From: Triticum aestivum
Taxonomy: Eukaryota; Streptophyta; Magnoliopsida; Poales; Poaceae
NCBI RefSeq assembly: GCF_018294505.1
Contig: NC_057795.1
Coordinates: 227,276,826 to 227,340,825, forward strand
Reading direction: 5' to 3'
DNA length: 64,000 bases
This document shows positions 13,168 through 24,644 of the stretch, in pieces. A program made the translations under genes and the position numbers. The first letter of the stretch is position 1. Each line of letters begins with the position of its first letter. The notes under the pieces are model-generated. The model searched no databases, had not been told where the DNA came from, and saw nothing but the letters and a program-made list of their open reading frames with translations.

Positions 13168-14275
13168 TGATGCGGAGCATCCTATGGTCATCTCCATGGA
13201 CCTACCGATGTCTCACCAAGCGACAAGTGGACCAATGATATGAGCACGTGCAAGAGCTCTCGAGACCGAGGTGACACCTTAGTGACATTCCATCTGACCC
13301 ACTTGAGACAGGGCTACTACCTAAAGCCTGAATGCTATGTGTGCTTAGGTACCAACAAGACTCTCTCGGAGATGCTCGTGAAGACGGACAAGTCTCCCAA
13401 TACATGGATGAAGAGGAATGACAAAAGGAACCGATGACAGCTCTCGGGACCCGGACATACGGCCCCAACCTCGGACATTCGGCCCCTGAAGGTGACAATA
13501 GCAGCAGCCCAGCAGCCGACATGCTACAGGGCCCAGACATCAGACCATGCCCTGGACATCTGGTGCTAGCCTAGAAATCCGGCCCTTCGTCATAGAACGA
13601 CACCAAAGCTAGCCCCCGCCAACCCGGACATCCGGCCCCGGAAATCTGCCCGTCGTGAGCCGCCAGACATCCGACACTCAGCCCAGAAATCCGACTTTAC
13701 CTGACTAGAGAACACCTAAAGATGGACCCTGCCAGCCCGGACATCCGGCCCCATGCCCCAGACATCCGGCACCTCCAAGAAGCCCCGGACATCCGGCCCG
13801 ACGCCCAGACATCCGGCTTCCCCCGCCTGCGCGTAGTGTATCCAGGCCGAAGCCCATGTACCCCTTCGCCCCCTAGACTATATACACTCATCCACCTACA
13901 TTTTAGGGTCAACATTGTGATAGCTCATCTTGGAGATAGAGCTTTGCTCATCCACTTACCTCTACTCCTTTGGAGACCAAGGCCTCCTCAAGGAGAAGAT
14001 CCCCCAAGTGGATTCAACAGGTGTTGATGGAGAAGATCCCCCTAGTGGATGCAAGACCTCTCTCCTCACTGATTGGGATGAAGTAGTTGTTGTTTGTATC
14101 GTCCTTTGTTGGATTTGGATCGTGTATCTCTCCTTGTGTACTTGGATCTAGCACATGTGTAATAGAATCTCATTGATTTAAGTGTTTCCTCTCGTGTTTC
14201 CTCTTTTGTTCATCGTGTTCTTCGGGAATCCCCCTCCAAATCATGAAAGATCAGCCCCTAGGGTTCCACCCTACA
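13168..14275 (+). repeat. LTR of B' with clustered palindromic CCGGACATCCGG-type motifs
   Basis: It starts TGATGCGGAGCATCCTATGG and ends CCACCCTACA, about 1.1 kb. It is alignable with B's LTR at both ends but strongly diverged in the middle. From about 13440 to 13830 it carries about ten copies of GGACATCCGG or one-base variants, spaced irregularly between short proline-codon-like CCC runs. Confidence 0.75.
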
Positions 14276-14281
14276 TCATCT

Positions 14282-14296
14282 TGGTATCATGGGCCA
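14282..14296 (+). promoter_or_regulatory. primer-binding site of B' (initiator-tRNA-Met type)
   Basis: TGGTATCATGGGCCA lies 6 bases after the LTR end. The first seven bases agree with the TGGTATC start of the classical methionine-initiator primer site; the rest has changed. Confidence 0.65.
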
Positions 14297-14326
14297 CTTT
14301 GATCACGATTTTGGAGGCTCCCCCTT

Positions 14327-14804
14327 TGATGGAGTCTGGACTAGGGGGAACTCAGTCTGCCGGCCTCTCTCTCATGGGCCAGAGAGGTGGGCCCCACTAG
14401 GACTAGTACACGGTGACTCCATGTTCGGACAGTAGATCCTTGAAGCCTTGGTGTGTACTCCAAGTCAAGATTAGAATATAGGCATGTTTATTCCCTCCTC
14501 GTAACCGACCATGTGTAACCCTAGTACCCCTGGTGTCTACATAAACCAGAGGGTTTAGTCTATAGACGCTACAACAACAATCATCATCCTACTAGCCTAG
14601 GGTTTAGTTCATCTGATCTCGTGGTAGTTCGACTTTGTAATCATCCTATACACTTTAATATAATCAAGCAGGAGATAGGGTTCTAGCTCTTCGAGAGGGC
14701 CCAAACCTGGGTAAACATCGTGTCCCTCATCCCTTGTTCCCCATTGATCCAAGATCCACAGCTCGGGACCCCCTACCCGAGATCCGCTGGTTTTGACACC
14801 GACA
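14327..14804 (+). repeat. 5' LTR of A'
   Basis: It begins TGATGGAGTCTGGACTAGGG and ends CACCGACA, 478 bp, alignable throughout with A's LTR. The TATA region has decayed to CTACATAAA near 14538. Confidence 0.85.
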
Positions 14805-14821
14805 TTGGTGCTTTCATTGAG
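14805..14821 (+). promoter_or_regulatory. putative primer-binding site of A'
   Basis: TTGGTGCTTTCATTGAG directly follows the LTR and is identical to the start of the equivalent stretch in A. The tRNA partner was not recognised. Confidence 0.6.
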
Positions 14822-14834
14822 AATTCCGTTGTTG

Positions 14835-15779
14835 GATCGCCGAAGGATCGATGGCTTGACTGATCATCGGAGACGGCATCAACACGGGGGACAGCTTTGT
14901 CCCCAGCCAGCTTTTTGTGTTCGGCAACACCGTTCTGCATGCAACTCGACCGGTCATCTCGACCAAGTCGATAGTTTATCTCCTGAGCACTGGATCAAGT
15001 TCGGTAACCTAGAGTATGTCACTGACACTCGGGGTGATCTAATCTTCAATGGCTTCTCAGCCTTATCCGATGCACCTGAAAAACCCAAAGCATCGACTTG
15101 GGGACCTCTTCCCAATCCGATCTTTGGGTCGGCCCTTACCTCGCACTCGGCTTCCAGCCTGGAGGCGACCACTGTGTCCGAAGACCCGGAGTCAACCCCG
15201 GCCGGACTCACCCTATTTACCGCGTATCTGGCTTTGAACCTTGACGCTAGTTCGGCGTCCGAAGACCAGGAGTCAACCCTGGCCGGACTCACCCTTCACG
15301 CCACCATCACGCCGGAGGTCAACTCCGAAGAAATCTCATATGCCAATCCGGCTAGTCTCGCCCTGCTAAACAAGGCGCTAGAACGGATCCAGATGATGAA
15401 TATCGCGGATGGCCCATCTGCGACCTACGCTCAGCGGAGCCTCGAGCCGGGCCACAAGGAATTTATGTCCCACCCACCACCCACTTAGTAGCCAGTGTTG
15501 AAGATTTAACTGATATGCTGGACTACCCCTCTGAGGAGGCCAAAGACATGGACGAAGATGTCAAAGCCATGGCCTACACTGATAAAGCCCCTCCCATCAC
15601 CGGCAGATGGACGACCACCTCCACCTATGATGTTTACATGGTGGACACCCCAAGCACAATGGTGATGATGCTAGTAACAGTGACGGCACTCCAAGGAGAG
15701 ATAGCAACAAGCCCAGCGAGGAGCCGCCCAAACGGTGGAGACAGCTCCGATGATTTAAGGGGCACCGAGGCAGGGAAAG
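14835..15779 (+). pseudogene. gag of A', N-terminal segment
   Basis: It corresponds to the acidic N-terminal third of A's gag. The open frame to 15488 contains the family sequence FGNLEYVTDTRGDLIFNGF. A frame change between about 15440 and 15490 moves the homologous reading into the frame at 15515-15780, which holds LTDMLDYPSEEAKDMDED and the TSTYDVYMVDTP motif. A 50-bp-scale duplication (the NLDASSASEDQESTLAGLT-like stretch resembles the one before it) is internal. It ends where element D inserts. Confidence 0.75.
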
Positions 15780-15985
15780 TAATTGCCTGTATCTACGTTG
15801 GAATTTCACCTAAGAGGAGAGGATGATGCAGCACAACAATGGTAAGTATTTCCCTCAGTTATGAAACCAAGGTCATCAATCCAGTAGGAGAACCAAGCAA
15901 CACTATGTAAACAGTACATGCACACAAAGAACAAATGCTTGCAACCCAACGTGTATGACGGGTTGTCAATCCCTCCTAGGTAACG
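15780..15985 (-). repeat. truncated 3' LTR of D
   Basis: About 205 bp align with the right LTR, including the shared block TATTTCCCTCAGTTATGAAA and the stretch ending near CAATCCCTCCT. After this the copies diverge abruptly, marking a deletion junction near 15985. Confidence 0.7.
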
Positions 15986-16035
15986 GCGAAAGAAATGACA
16001 CCAATTTGCAAGAATAAGAACATCATTTATCCTTC

Positions 16036-16380
16036 CTAAGGTTTTTTAATAGTAGAATCCGCCAAGTGCAAATTAAGAGAACATTCTTCCAACTTGGTAA
16101 AACCTAGCACATCACAAAGAGATCTCAGAATAGTGGAAACACTAGCACCCAAATAACATAAAGCAAAGCACTCATAATTATTAATCTTGACTTTAATGGT
16201 AGGTTCCCATTCATCATGTAATTTTCTCGGAGTTGAAATCTCTAATTCCAACTTTTCTTCTAAAGCTTTATTTTGTTCATAGGCATTGGGTGAATTCATC
16301 ATGGATTGCAACAAAGAAATACATTGAATCAAAGAGCAACTATCATAATTATAATCTTTGTAATCCAAAAGAGTGGGCAC
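16036..16380 (-). pseudogene. Athila-type gag/protease fragment of D
   Basis: A 114-codon frame ends in a segment typical of the Athila aspartic protease: LGASVSTIL, then SLCDVLGFTKLEECSLNLHL. The catalytic Asp expected just before LGAS has been replaced (CYLGAS), so the protease would be inactive. The frame stops at the deletion that removed the rest of pol. Confidence 0.7.
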
Positions 16381-16399
16381 GTCACTAGTTAAAGTTTGG

Positions 16400-17200
16400 A
16401 CCTCTCCAAACCCACTTTAATCATTTTTTTCAACAAGATTTTCACCCTCCACATTATGGGGACGCCTTCTAGCTAAAGTTGACTCTTCTCAGTCCCTTTA
16501 TCATCAAGTTTAATATTGCTAAACAAGGAATCAATAGAAGAAACACCAATCTTTTTAAGATCATCATTATGGTGAATGTAATCGGTCGAAAACGCTCTTT
16601 CTAAAAATTCTATTTTAGCTCTAAGCATAGCGGTTCGCTTTTTTACTTTCAATCATAGAAACATATAAAGCTTTAATTGATTCATTGACATCAACTTTGG
16701 GTGGAAATATTTTAATCTTGAGATTTTCTACATCATGTGAATTCTATCAATGCTTCTAGACATATCATCAAGTTTACTAAAATTTTCTTCTATTATAGTA
16801 TTAAAATCTTTTTTAGCATTGATAAATTATTTAATATTACTCTCAAGATCAGAGGGGTTCCTATTATTACTGTAAGAAGAATTACCATAGGAATTTCCAT
16901 AATTATTAGAGTAATTTCCAGGAAAAGGCCTAGGATTAAAATTACCTCTATAAGCATTGTAATTAAAATTGTTTCACGAGACAAAATTCACATTTGCGGG
17001 ATCACTATTTTTCTCAATCAAAGTAGATGAAGGGACATCATTAAGATCAATAGGAGCATTTTTACTAGCAACCAATTTCATACAAGCATCAACTCTTTCA
17101 CTCAGAGTACTAATTTCTTCAAACGAATTAACTTTTTTACAAATAGGTGCTCTTTCGGTATGCCATTGTGAATAATTTGCCATCATATTATCTAACAATT
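16400..17200 (-). pseudogene. eroded middle of D gag/pol
   Basis: Short, shifted frames only. The minus-strand piece at 16974-17198 (ANYSQWHTERAPICKKVNSF) is gag-like. The Asn/Ile-rich low-complexity stretch at 16793-16984 is the decayed linker between gag and protease. No intact domain. Confidence 0.5.
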
Positions 17201-17221
17201 TAGTGCTTCACCCAAAGTAAT

Positions 17222-17790
17222 TTACATAGAAGTACCACCTGCGGCGGAATCTAAAAGATTTCTAGAAACAAAATTCAATCCCGCATAAATTTTTTGTATA
17301 ATCATCCAAAGATTTAAACCATGAGTAGGACAATTTCTTAGCATTAATTTCATTCTTTCCCAATATTGCGCAACATATTCATGCTCAAGTTGCTTAAAAT
17401 TCATGATTTGATTTCTAAGGGAAATAATTTTCGTGGGCAGAAAATATTTTGTAATAAAAGCACCTTTGCACTTATCCCAAGAATCGATACTATTGCGAGG
17501 CAAAGAAGAAAACAAATTTTTGCAAGATCTCACAAAAAAGAAGGAAACAATTTTAATTACATAATATCATTGTCCACATCTTTTTTCTTTTGCATATCAC
17601 ACAATTCTACGAAAGTGTTTAGATGGGACGCGCCATCCTCATTAGGTGTGCTGGAAAAAAGATACAACAAAGCGGCATTAATATCATAAGACTCCACACT
17701 AACGGTGGGAGGAGCAATCGGAGTACTAATAAAATCATTATTATTTGTATTGGAAAAATCACACAGTTTGGTATTTTCTTGAGACATCAT
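17222..17790 (-). pseudogene. gag of D
   Basis: The natural start is the ATG at 17788-17790 (MMSQENTKLCDFSNT). The first 77 codons end in a stop at 17557 and the reading continues in another frame at 17222-17533. That frame holds a retrotransposon gag domain with WDKCKGAFITKYF, LRNQIMNFKQLEHE and the WERMKLMLRNCPTHGL motif. The product would be the capsid-like protein. At least one frameshift breaks it. Confidence 0.75.
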
Positions 17791-17989
17791 GACTATGCAA
17801 ACAAGATCTCATGCAAACAAGAGATCACATGGCGAAAAAGGCAAACAAAAAAGAAGGAAAATATTTTTGTGCTTTTCGCAAAAACATTTTAGAAGTGGGG
17901 GAGATGAAAATGAGAGCAAAATGGAAAATAATGTAAATTGCAAGGAGATGAGATTCGTGATTAGGAACCTGATAAATGTTGATGATGTC

Positions 17990-18007
17990 TCCCTAGCAGC
18001 GGCGCTA
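17990..18007 (-). promoter_or_regulatory. primer-binding site of D (Asp-tRNA type, decayed)
   Basis: The minus strand reads TAGCGCCGCTGCTAGGGA, 11 bases inside the LTR. It matches the TGGCGCCGTTGCCGGGGA form of Athila primer sites at most positions. Spacing is the same as in element C. Confidence 0.7.
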
Positions 18008-18018
18008 GAAATTCTTCC

Positions 18019-19596
18019 TGATTGCTTGTATCTGCGTTGATATTTCCCTAACAATGAGAGGATGATGCAGCATAGCAACAGTAAGTATTTCCCTCAGTTA
18101 TGAAACCAAGGTTATCAATCCAGTAGGAGAGCCAAGCAACACTATGTAAACAGTACCTTCACACAAAGAACAAATACTTGCAACCCAACGTGTAAGAGGG
18201 GTTGTCAATCCCTCCTCGGTATTGAGATAGATTAAATTGTATGAGTTTTGATAAATAGATCTGACAAAAGCACAAAATAAAATAAAGAAAGAAAAAGTGC
18301 AGCAAGGTAATTTTGGGTTTTGGAATAATAGATCTGAAAATAATATGATAGGAAATAGACCCGGGGGCCGTAGATTTCACTAGTGGCTTCTCTCGAGAAA
18401 ATAGCATACGGTGGGTAAACAAATTATTGTTGGGCAATCGATAGAAAAGCAAATAATCATGACGATATCCAAGGGAATGATCATGTATATAGGCATTCGT
18501 CCAAGATTAGTAGACCAACTCCTGCCTGCAGCTCCTACAATTACTGCACACATCGACCGCTATCCAGCATGCATCTAGTGTATTAAGTTCATGGAAAAAC
18601 AAAGTAATGAAATAAAAATGATGACATGATGTAGACAAGATCTATTCATGTTGGAATAGACCCCATCTTTTTATCCTTAATAGCAACGATACATGCGTGC
18701 CTTGCTACCCCTTCTGTCATTGGGTGAGGACACCGCAAGATCGAACCCATCACAAAGCACATCTTCCCATTGCAAGAATAATCAATCTAGTTGGCCAAAC
18801 CAAATCAAAGTTTTGGAGAAGAAATACGAGGCTATAATAATCATGCATATAAGAGATCAAAGAAGACTCAAATAATATTCATAGATAGAACTGATCATAC
18901 TCGCAATTCATCAGATCCCACACTCCAAAAAGTCATTACATCAAATAGATCCAAGAACATCGAGGAGAACATTGTATTGAGAACCAAAAGAGAGAAGAAG
19001 CCATATAGCTACTGCCTACGGACCCATAGGTCTATGAAAAACTACTCAGGCATCATCGGAGGAGCACCAATGAGAATGAAGAACCCCTCTCTAATTGTGT
19101 TCCCCTCCAGCTAGGGCTCTAGATTGGATCTCGTGGTTCTGGAACTTGCGGCAGCTGGAATTTGTTTTTGTTCACTCCCATAGGTTTTCTGGAATATTTG
19201 GGTATTTTATAGAGCTGAGAGGCAGTGGAAAGGACTCCCATGGGCCCCACTACCCACAAGGGCACACCTGGGGCCTCTGACGCGCCTTGGTGTCTTGTGG
19301 GCCCCACGGGCCTCCCCTCGGGCAGTTCCTTGGCTCCCAAGTTCTCTTTTGGGCAGAAAAAATCTTTAAAAAGTTTTGCTGTGTTTGGACTCCGTTTGAA
19401 ATGGATATTCTGCGAAGTGAAAAACAAGCAAAAAACAGCAACTGGCACTAGGCACTATGTTAGTAGGTTAGTCCCAAAAAATGATATAAAGTTGCTATGA
19501 AATGAATATAAACATTCAAGAATGATAGTATAACAGCACGAAAAAATCAAAAATTATAGATACATCGGAGACATATTAAAAACTACACAGGCATCA
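18019..19596 (-). repeat. 5' LTR of D
   Basis: The plus-strand boundaries are TGATTGCTTG at the left and GGCATCA at the right, about 1.58 kb. It contains the Athila-family stretch GATACATCGGAGACATATTA near its promoter-proximal end. Open frames across it (19095-19500) have no domain and were left out. Confidence 0.7.
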
Positions 19597-19602
19597 GGAA
19601 AA

Positions 19603-21317
19603 ATGACACCCCGGACAATATGTAAGACCTCGGTGACCCCACGTCCTGCGAGGAACAACTTGATGACTTGGAGGAGCGCGAGGACCAATTTAATCCCGAG
19701 GACCTCAATGCTCTGAGGACACTAACTACCTCCCCCTCTCCGAAAAGGAGGTCAGCCTTGGAGCCAAGGATTTCATCATCCCCGAGGATCCATTGGACCA
19801 AGAGAGGTTTAAACGACAACTTATTGCCACCGCACAAAGCTTGAAGAAAAAGAAGCAACAAGTAAAAGCCGAACAAGACACCCTCAACGACAGGTGGACA
19901 AAATTCCTAGCTGCTAAAGAAGGGCACGGCTATGAGCAGCAAACCAAAAGCTACCCCAAGCAGAAATTGCTACCATAATTCAACAACGAGGCCCTTGAGC
20001 CCACATCACCAAGATACACTCAGGCAGATCAGCCATACCGCCCCCCTCGAGGACGGGACAAGCCGATTGGGCAGGCCGAATACACACCCGCTCCTCCTCG
20101 TCGAAGAGACAAGGAGCCGGTGCTGCCAGAATACGAATACGACCAACAGTGTGACCTGGATGCTAGAACAGGTCAGGCAAGATCCATCTACGGATCTAAA
20201 GGATACCTTCCCGCTATATGGGACGGATACCAACCTTGGCTCGACCACAATGATAGAGCTCGGGAGCAGCACCGGGCCCGGATGGCAGACGAACTCCGAC
20301 GCGACATGGCCCGAGTCAGGGGCGCCGCTCACCCGATGTGTTTCACAGACGACTGATGCAGCACCAGTTCCCTGAAAGGTTTAAACCCGTAAACATCGAA
20401 CTATACAATGGGACTACAAACCCGGCAGTATGGATCAAAGATTTCCTTCTCCACATCCATATGGCTCGAGGAGATAACCTCCATGCCATAAATTACATGT
20501 CGTTAAAGCTCAAAGTACCAGCCAGACATTGGTTAAATAGCCTCCCTGAAAACTCCATAGGGAGTTGGGAAGAGCTCGATGATGCTTTTGCCAACTTTCA
20601 AGGCACTTATGTTCAAACCCCGTATGTCGATGACCTTAGCCATGTGGTCCAACAACCCAGTAAGTCAGCCCGACAGTTCTGGAATCGGTTTTTGACCAAC
20701 AAGAACCAGATCGTCGACTGTCCGGACGCCGAAGCAATACCTGCATTCAAGCATAGTATCCGGGGCGAATGGCTCGCTTGCCAGCTCGGCCAAGATAAGC
20801 CAAGAACATGTCGGTGCTCACCTCTCTTATGACCCGCTTTTTGTGAGGGAAAGATAGCTAGTTGGCTCGTAGAAGCAGCAACCTCGAGGAGCCCGGTACT
20901 TCAGAAGTTCGGGATGGCAACGGGAAGCCACGGCAGAAAAAAAGCAAGCATGGACACAACGGCACCGATGCCGATGACACTGCAGTGAATGCCAGATTTT
21001 GCAACTCCAAAACAGGACCGCGGAAGAAGCCCTCTAAAGGGAACCAGGATCGACCCATCAAGTTGGACATAATCTTGGATAGGCCCTGCCAAATCCATGG
21101 CACCTATGACAAGCTTGCCAACCACACCAAACGTAACTGTTGGGTGATCAAATAGGTCGGCAAACTCACAACCGAGGACACAAGCAAAAGCCCTGCAGCG
21201 AGGATGATGAGGAACCTCGCAGGCCAAACAATGGAGGCCAGAAAAAATCCCTCCTGAGGTTAAGATGGTGAATATGATCTACGCCACACATATACCCAAG
21301 AAGGAGAGGAAACGCGA
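19603..21317 (+). pseudogene. gag of A', central and C-terminal segment
   Basis: This continues the gag interrupted by D. The coiled-coil-like ERFKRQLIATAQSLKKKKQQ stretch (19805 on) and QTKSYPKQKLLP (ended by a TAA at 19976-19978) come first. The gag domain at 20338-20832 has HIHMARGDNLHAINYMSLKL, RHWLNSLPENSIGSWEEL and SARQFWNRF. A basic tail with the Cys/His cluster (CQIHGTYDKLANHTKRNCW near 21090-21150) follows. Frame changes near 20350 and 20830 and several stops break it. It is cut off by B's LTR. Confidence 0.78.
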
Positions 21318-22338
21318 TGATGCGGAGCATCCTAAGGTCATCCCCATGGACCTACCTACATCTCCCATAACACCACTTGGACCTATAACAAGAGCTCGAG
21401 CAAAGGCTATCGAAGATAAGGTGAGCTCGCTCCTCTCCGAACTTATACATTCTTCATGCGAGACATGGCTACTACCTCAAGCGAAAACCCTATGTGTGAT
21501 TAGGTACTTGGAGGAGATCCATGGGGCAACTACATCCAATAGACAAAACGACGAGGACACCTAGTACAAGAACTAGGAAGAAGAGCTGCCAGGAGCCTAC
21601 AGCCACTGGATGACCGGCCAGCACCGGACGTCCGACGCCTAGAGCGTCAACCAGCCAGCACAAGCCCCAGCCTGTGTGCGCTACAATGGCCGGACGACCG
21701 ACACAGACCGGACATCTGACACACCCTAATGGCCGGATGACTGAGCCCCTCCGGACATCCGGTGTCACCCACCAGAAGGGAAATTATCAGAAGTCCGAGA
21801 CCTCTAGACGACCGATGACCGGACGATCGACTGCCTCTTGGAATCCGACGCCATCTGATCAGAGCCAAAATATCGGACGCCCGACACCTATCAGACGAGC
21901 GGACCATTGCAAGCCTCCGGATGTCCTGTAGTTGTCGGACGACTGACGCCTGTGTGTGCACAGTGTGTTGGGCCGAGGCCCATGTACCCCTTCGGGACCC
22001 TAGACTCCTCCTCCTCCCTCTTTCTAGGGTTAGCATAGGTTTAGGTCATTTGAGAGATAGAGCTTTCCTCATCCATTCGGTTCTACTCCACCGAGAGACC
22101 ACAGCCTCTACGGAGAAGATCCATAGATTGGATTCAAGACCCCTCAAGACCTCCTCCCGGAGAAGAACTCGCTATCGCTTGTATCATCCTTTGTTGCATT
22201 TGCATCTTATATCACTCTTTATGTTCATGGATATAGCACATGTGTGATATCTCCCATTGATTTGAGTGTTTCCCCTTGTGTCCTTCGTAGGATCCACTCC
22301 ATTTCGTGAAAGATCGGCCTTAGGGTTTCCACCCTACA
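21318..22338 (+). repeat. 5' LTR of B
   Basis: It runs from TGATGCGGAGCATCCTAAGG to CACCCTACA, 1021 bp. The first 380 bases align with the 3' LTR at 63622. I count about 23 substitutions in the first 290 aligned bases. A cluster of CGGACGTCCG/CGGACATCCG-like palindromes covers about 21600-21960. Confidence 0.88.
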
Positions 22339-22344
22339 TCATCT

Positions 22345-22359
22345 TGGTATCATGAGCCA
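22345..22359 (+). promoter_or_regulatory. primer-binding site of B (initiator-tRNA-Met type)
   Basis: TGGTATCATGAGCCA begins 7 bases after the LTR. It differs from the site in B' at a single base. Confidence 0.72.
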
Positions 22360-23407
22360 AGGTTGATCATGAATTTGGAGCCCCTACCCTTGATTTTGTC
22401 CTATATTGAAAATCCCCACAAAACTAGCCCCAATTTTTTTTGTAATTTGTTGGTTTTGATGAAGTTTTATTGGATTTGATCCATGGATTTGCTTTGCCAC
22501 GAGTGGATCTAGCTTTTCCCCATCATCCCCACCATTTCCATCCATAAATTTGTCCAATTATGCCCAAATTTTGCCCCTCCATCATGAACCCTAGAAGTTC
22601 ATCTCGTGCGCGAAATCACCCAGGCACCAGACGACCGACATTCTCCAGACGTCCGACAACCGCCGGTCATCTGGACACCACCGGACGTCCGATGAACCCT
22701 GACGAAACTGAAATTTATTCAGCCCCGCTGCTCCACTTCCACTTCTGCATATGCACTCCCATACAACTACACCTTGCGCAACCACCATCGCTTGCCCGCT
22801 ACCACTTCCAACAATTTCTGACACATTTGGTCTTTGAGAATTCGAGTTGCGGTTTCTGTTTCCTAACGTGTTTCGGCTACTTAGGGACGGTTCAACGACA
22901 TCACCGCCACTCATCATCGTCATCAACAACGACTACATCTGTCTTGCTGGGATAGAAGTCGTTGCATTTTTGCTTTGTAGGTTGTGCACAAGTATCTTAT
23001 CCGCCTATTGTGCAATCGCGCTAGCGTCTCTCTAGAGTAGTGCAACAAGAGCATTTTCCATGGATTCCACATTTTGAGCTCATTTTTGGTTGCACGACCC
23101 CATCTATCTTTCCGTGTGCGTGTTTCCATGTGCTACATTTTGCTTGGTCTACTTGTTGCGTTTGTACATTTATGAATCTTTTCCAACATTATTGAGTCTC
23201 ACTAATAAATTGCATCAATTTTGTCCACCATCCTAACCAAGCTCCACGATAAGATTTATTTGTTTAGGTGTGAGAAATTGATGGGAACTGGTACCAATTG
23301 TGTTATTTCCTTGCTACATCATTGAGTGATCTTTGATCCATACTAAACATCGGTCAAGGTACATTTTGTATAGTTCTTCTCTTTCTCCCACTCACACTTT
23401 ACTTGGA
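22360..23407 (+). other. untranslated leader of B
   Basis: No coding potential that I accept. It contains another small group of the CGGACGTCCG palindromes at 22620-22695. Short frames on both strands lack any domain. Confidence 0.5.
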
Positions 23408-24644
23408 ATGATGGATAGGCCAAGTACTTCTACCAACCCACTCTTCATCGAGCAAGATGAGGACCCGAACAACTACGTCACTAAGAACCACCTCTTGGCC
23501 CGCAAAGAGCTTTACATCAAGGCAATGAAGCATTGGGCAACCACATGGACCTACTTGCTTCCGACTTGTGACAATCCGAGCAACGTACAAAAGACTACTT
23601 CGACACATCCATGGCATCTCTCAAGGAGGACATCTGAGCTATGATGGTCAACCGCTCCTCTACCTCGTCATCATATTCAAGACGGAGCCACTCGAGTCGA
23701 CATTCCTCCGACACCATCTCCGGTTCAAGTAGACCCACATTGAACACTCTTCGTCGAGCCACGCGACAATACCTTCAAGCATACCGCAATCCTCTACACG
23801 ATAATGATCACGACAAGAGGAACTTGAAGAGCAAGAAAGTCAACATCATCAAAATCAAGCTACCCTTGCGCAAGGACAAGAAAGGCAATGCCAATGCCAA
23901 TAAGAGGAAGAGCGACCACGCCAACACCAACGCGAGCAAGACACCGAAGCCCTACATCAACAAAAACAATGGTGTGAAGCACAAGCCCTTGAGGCACAAC
24001 ATGCCCTCCTCGAAACCAATTGTGTCGTCACGCGCGTAACCGACGTGTTCGAGAAGAAGAAGAAGAGCTTTTCGAGGAAGTCCAAGAGCGACGACATCAA
24101 GCACGATTGCACCGACAAGTTCCACAAGCTCCTCCACATGTTCCACAAGCTAGACAAGAACCCCAAGTTCGCCAAGAGCAACAAGACAATGGGAATCCTC
24201 CATGCCAAGACCAACTTGAGGTCGACAACCCTCCACGTCAAGGGCGTCATCACCCACGACCCCAACACAATGAAGAGCAACGCTACGACAAGCTCAATTT
24301 CACCATCCCCATGTTCACTGAAAGCAATGATCCCGAAGAGTACCTTTCATGGGCATTGAAGGTTGACAAGATCTTTTGTTTGCACAACTATGAGGAAGAG
24401 AAGATCACCATGGCATCCCTTGAGTTCGAAGACTACGTCCTCATTTGGTGGGAGCAAGTCATTGAGCGCCGTGAGGCAAGAGGTGAACCACCCATCACTA
24501 CTTGGGTGCAAGTGAAGGATGTCATGAGAGCGCACTTTGTGCCAGCCTACTTCAACCGCAACCTCTTCAAGAAGTTACAACTCCTCATGCAAGGAACAAA
24601 GAGCATTGAAGAGTACTACAAGAAAATGGAGATTGCCATGATAC
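23408..24644 (+). pseudogene. gag of B, N-terminal part (before insertion of C)
   Basis: It starts at the double ATG 23408-23413 (MMDRPSTSTNP). Reading passes through a Ser/Arg-rich and a Lys/Asn-rich low-complexity part (23641-24039, another frame). It then enters the gag domain in the frame of 24020, with YDKLNFTIPMFTESNDPEEY, LEFEDYVLIWWEQVIERREA and the CRYFVPAYF-like HFVPAYFNRNLFKKLQLL. It stops inside gag at the GATAC target site of C. At least two frame changes precede the insertion. Confidence 0.75.
24640..24644. repeat. target-site duplication of C, left copy (GATAC)
   Basis: The bases GATAC directly precede the LTR start TGATGACCC and are repeated exactly after the other LTR at 59835-59839. 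Confidence 0.9.

Larger units (their letters stand above)
13168..14326 (+). mobile_element. element B', 5' end of a Gypsy element cut by A'
   Basis: LTR, primer site and about 30 bases of internal sequence are present, then the sequence is broken at 14327 by the LTR of A'. LTR ends, primer site and leader match element B at 21318, so B' is an older relative. The rest of B' would lie beyond the right edge of the window if the nest is complete. Confidence 0.8.
15780..19596 (-). mobile_element. Athila-like element D, deletion derivative inside A' gag
   Basis: On the minus strand: 5' LTR (18019-19596), Asp-tRNA-type primer site, gag, a protease fragment, then a remnant of the 3' LTR (15780 to about 15985). 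Reverse transcriptase, RNase H and integrase are gone and the 3' LTR keeps only about 200 bp, so one or more internal deletions removed most of pol. The outermost bases have drifted (TA instead of TG at 15780). Flanks are GAAAG/GGAAA, not a clean duplication. A' gag resumes at about 19603. Confidence 0.75.
14327..21317 (+). mobile_element. Gypsy element A', 5' part, broken by D and B
   Basis: LTR, primer region, then gag on the plus strand, of the same family as A. The gag is interrupted by element D at 15780-19596 and stops at 21318, where B's LTR begins. Protease, reverse transcriptase and 3' LTR are not in the window and are expected beyond B's 3' LTR. The bases before the LTR are CCCTT. 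Confidence 0.85.

Noticed and set aside
13722..14027. Pro/Arg-rich frame in the LTR of B'
   Set aside because: It is the translation of the CCGGACATCCGGCCC-type repeats. LTRs do not encode this.
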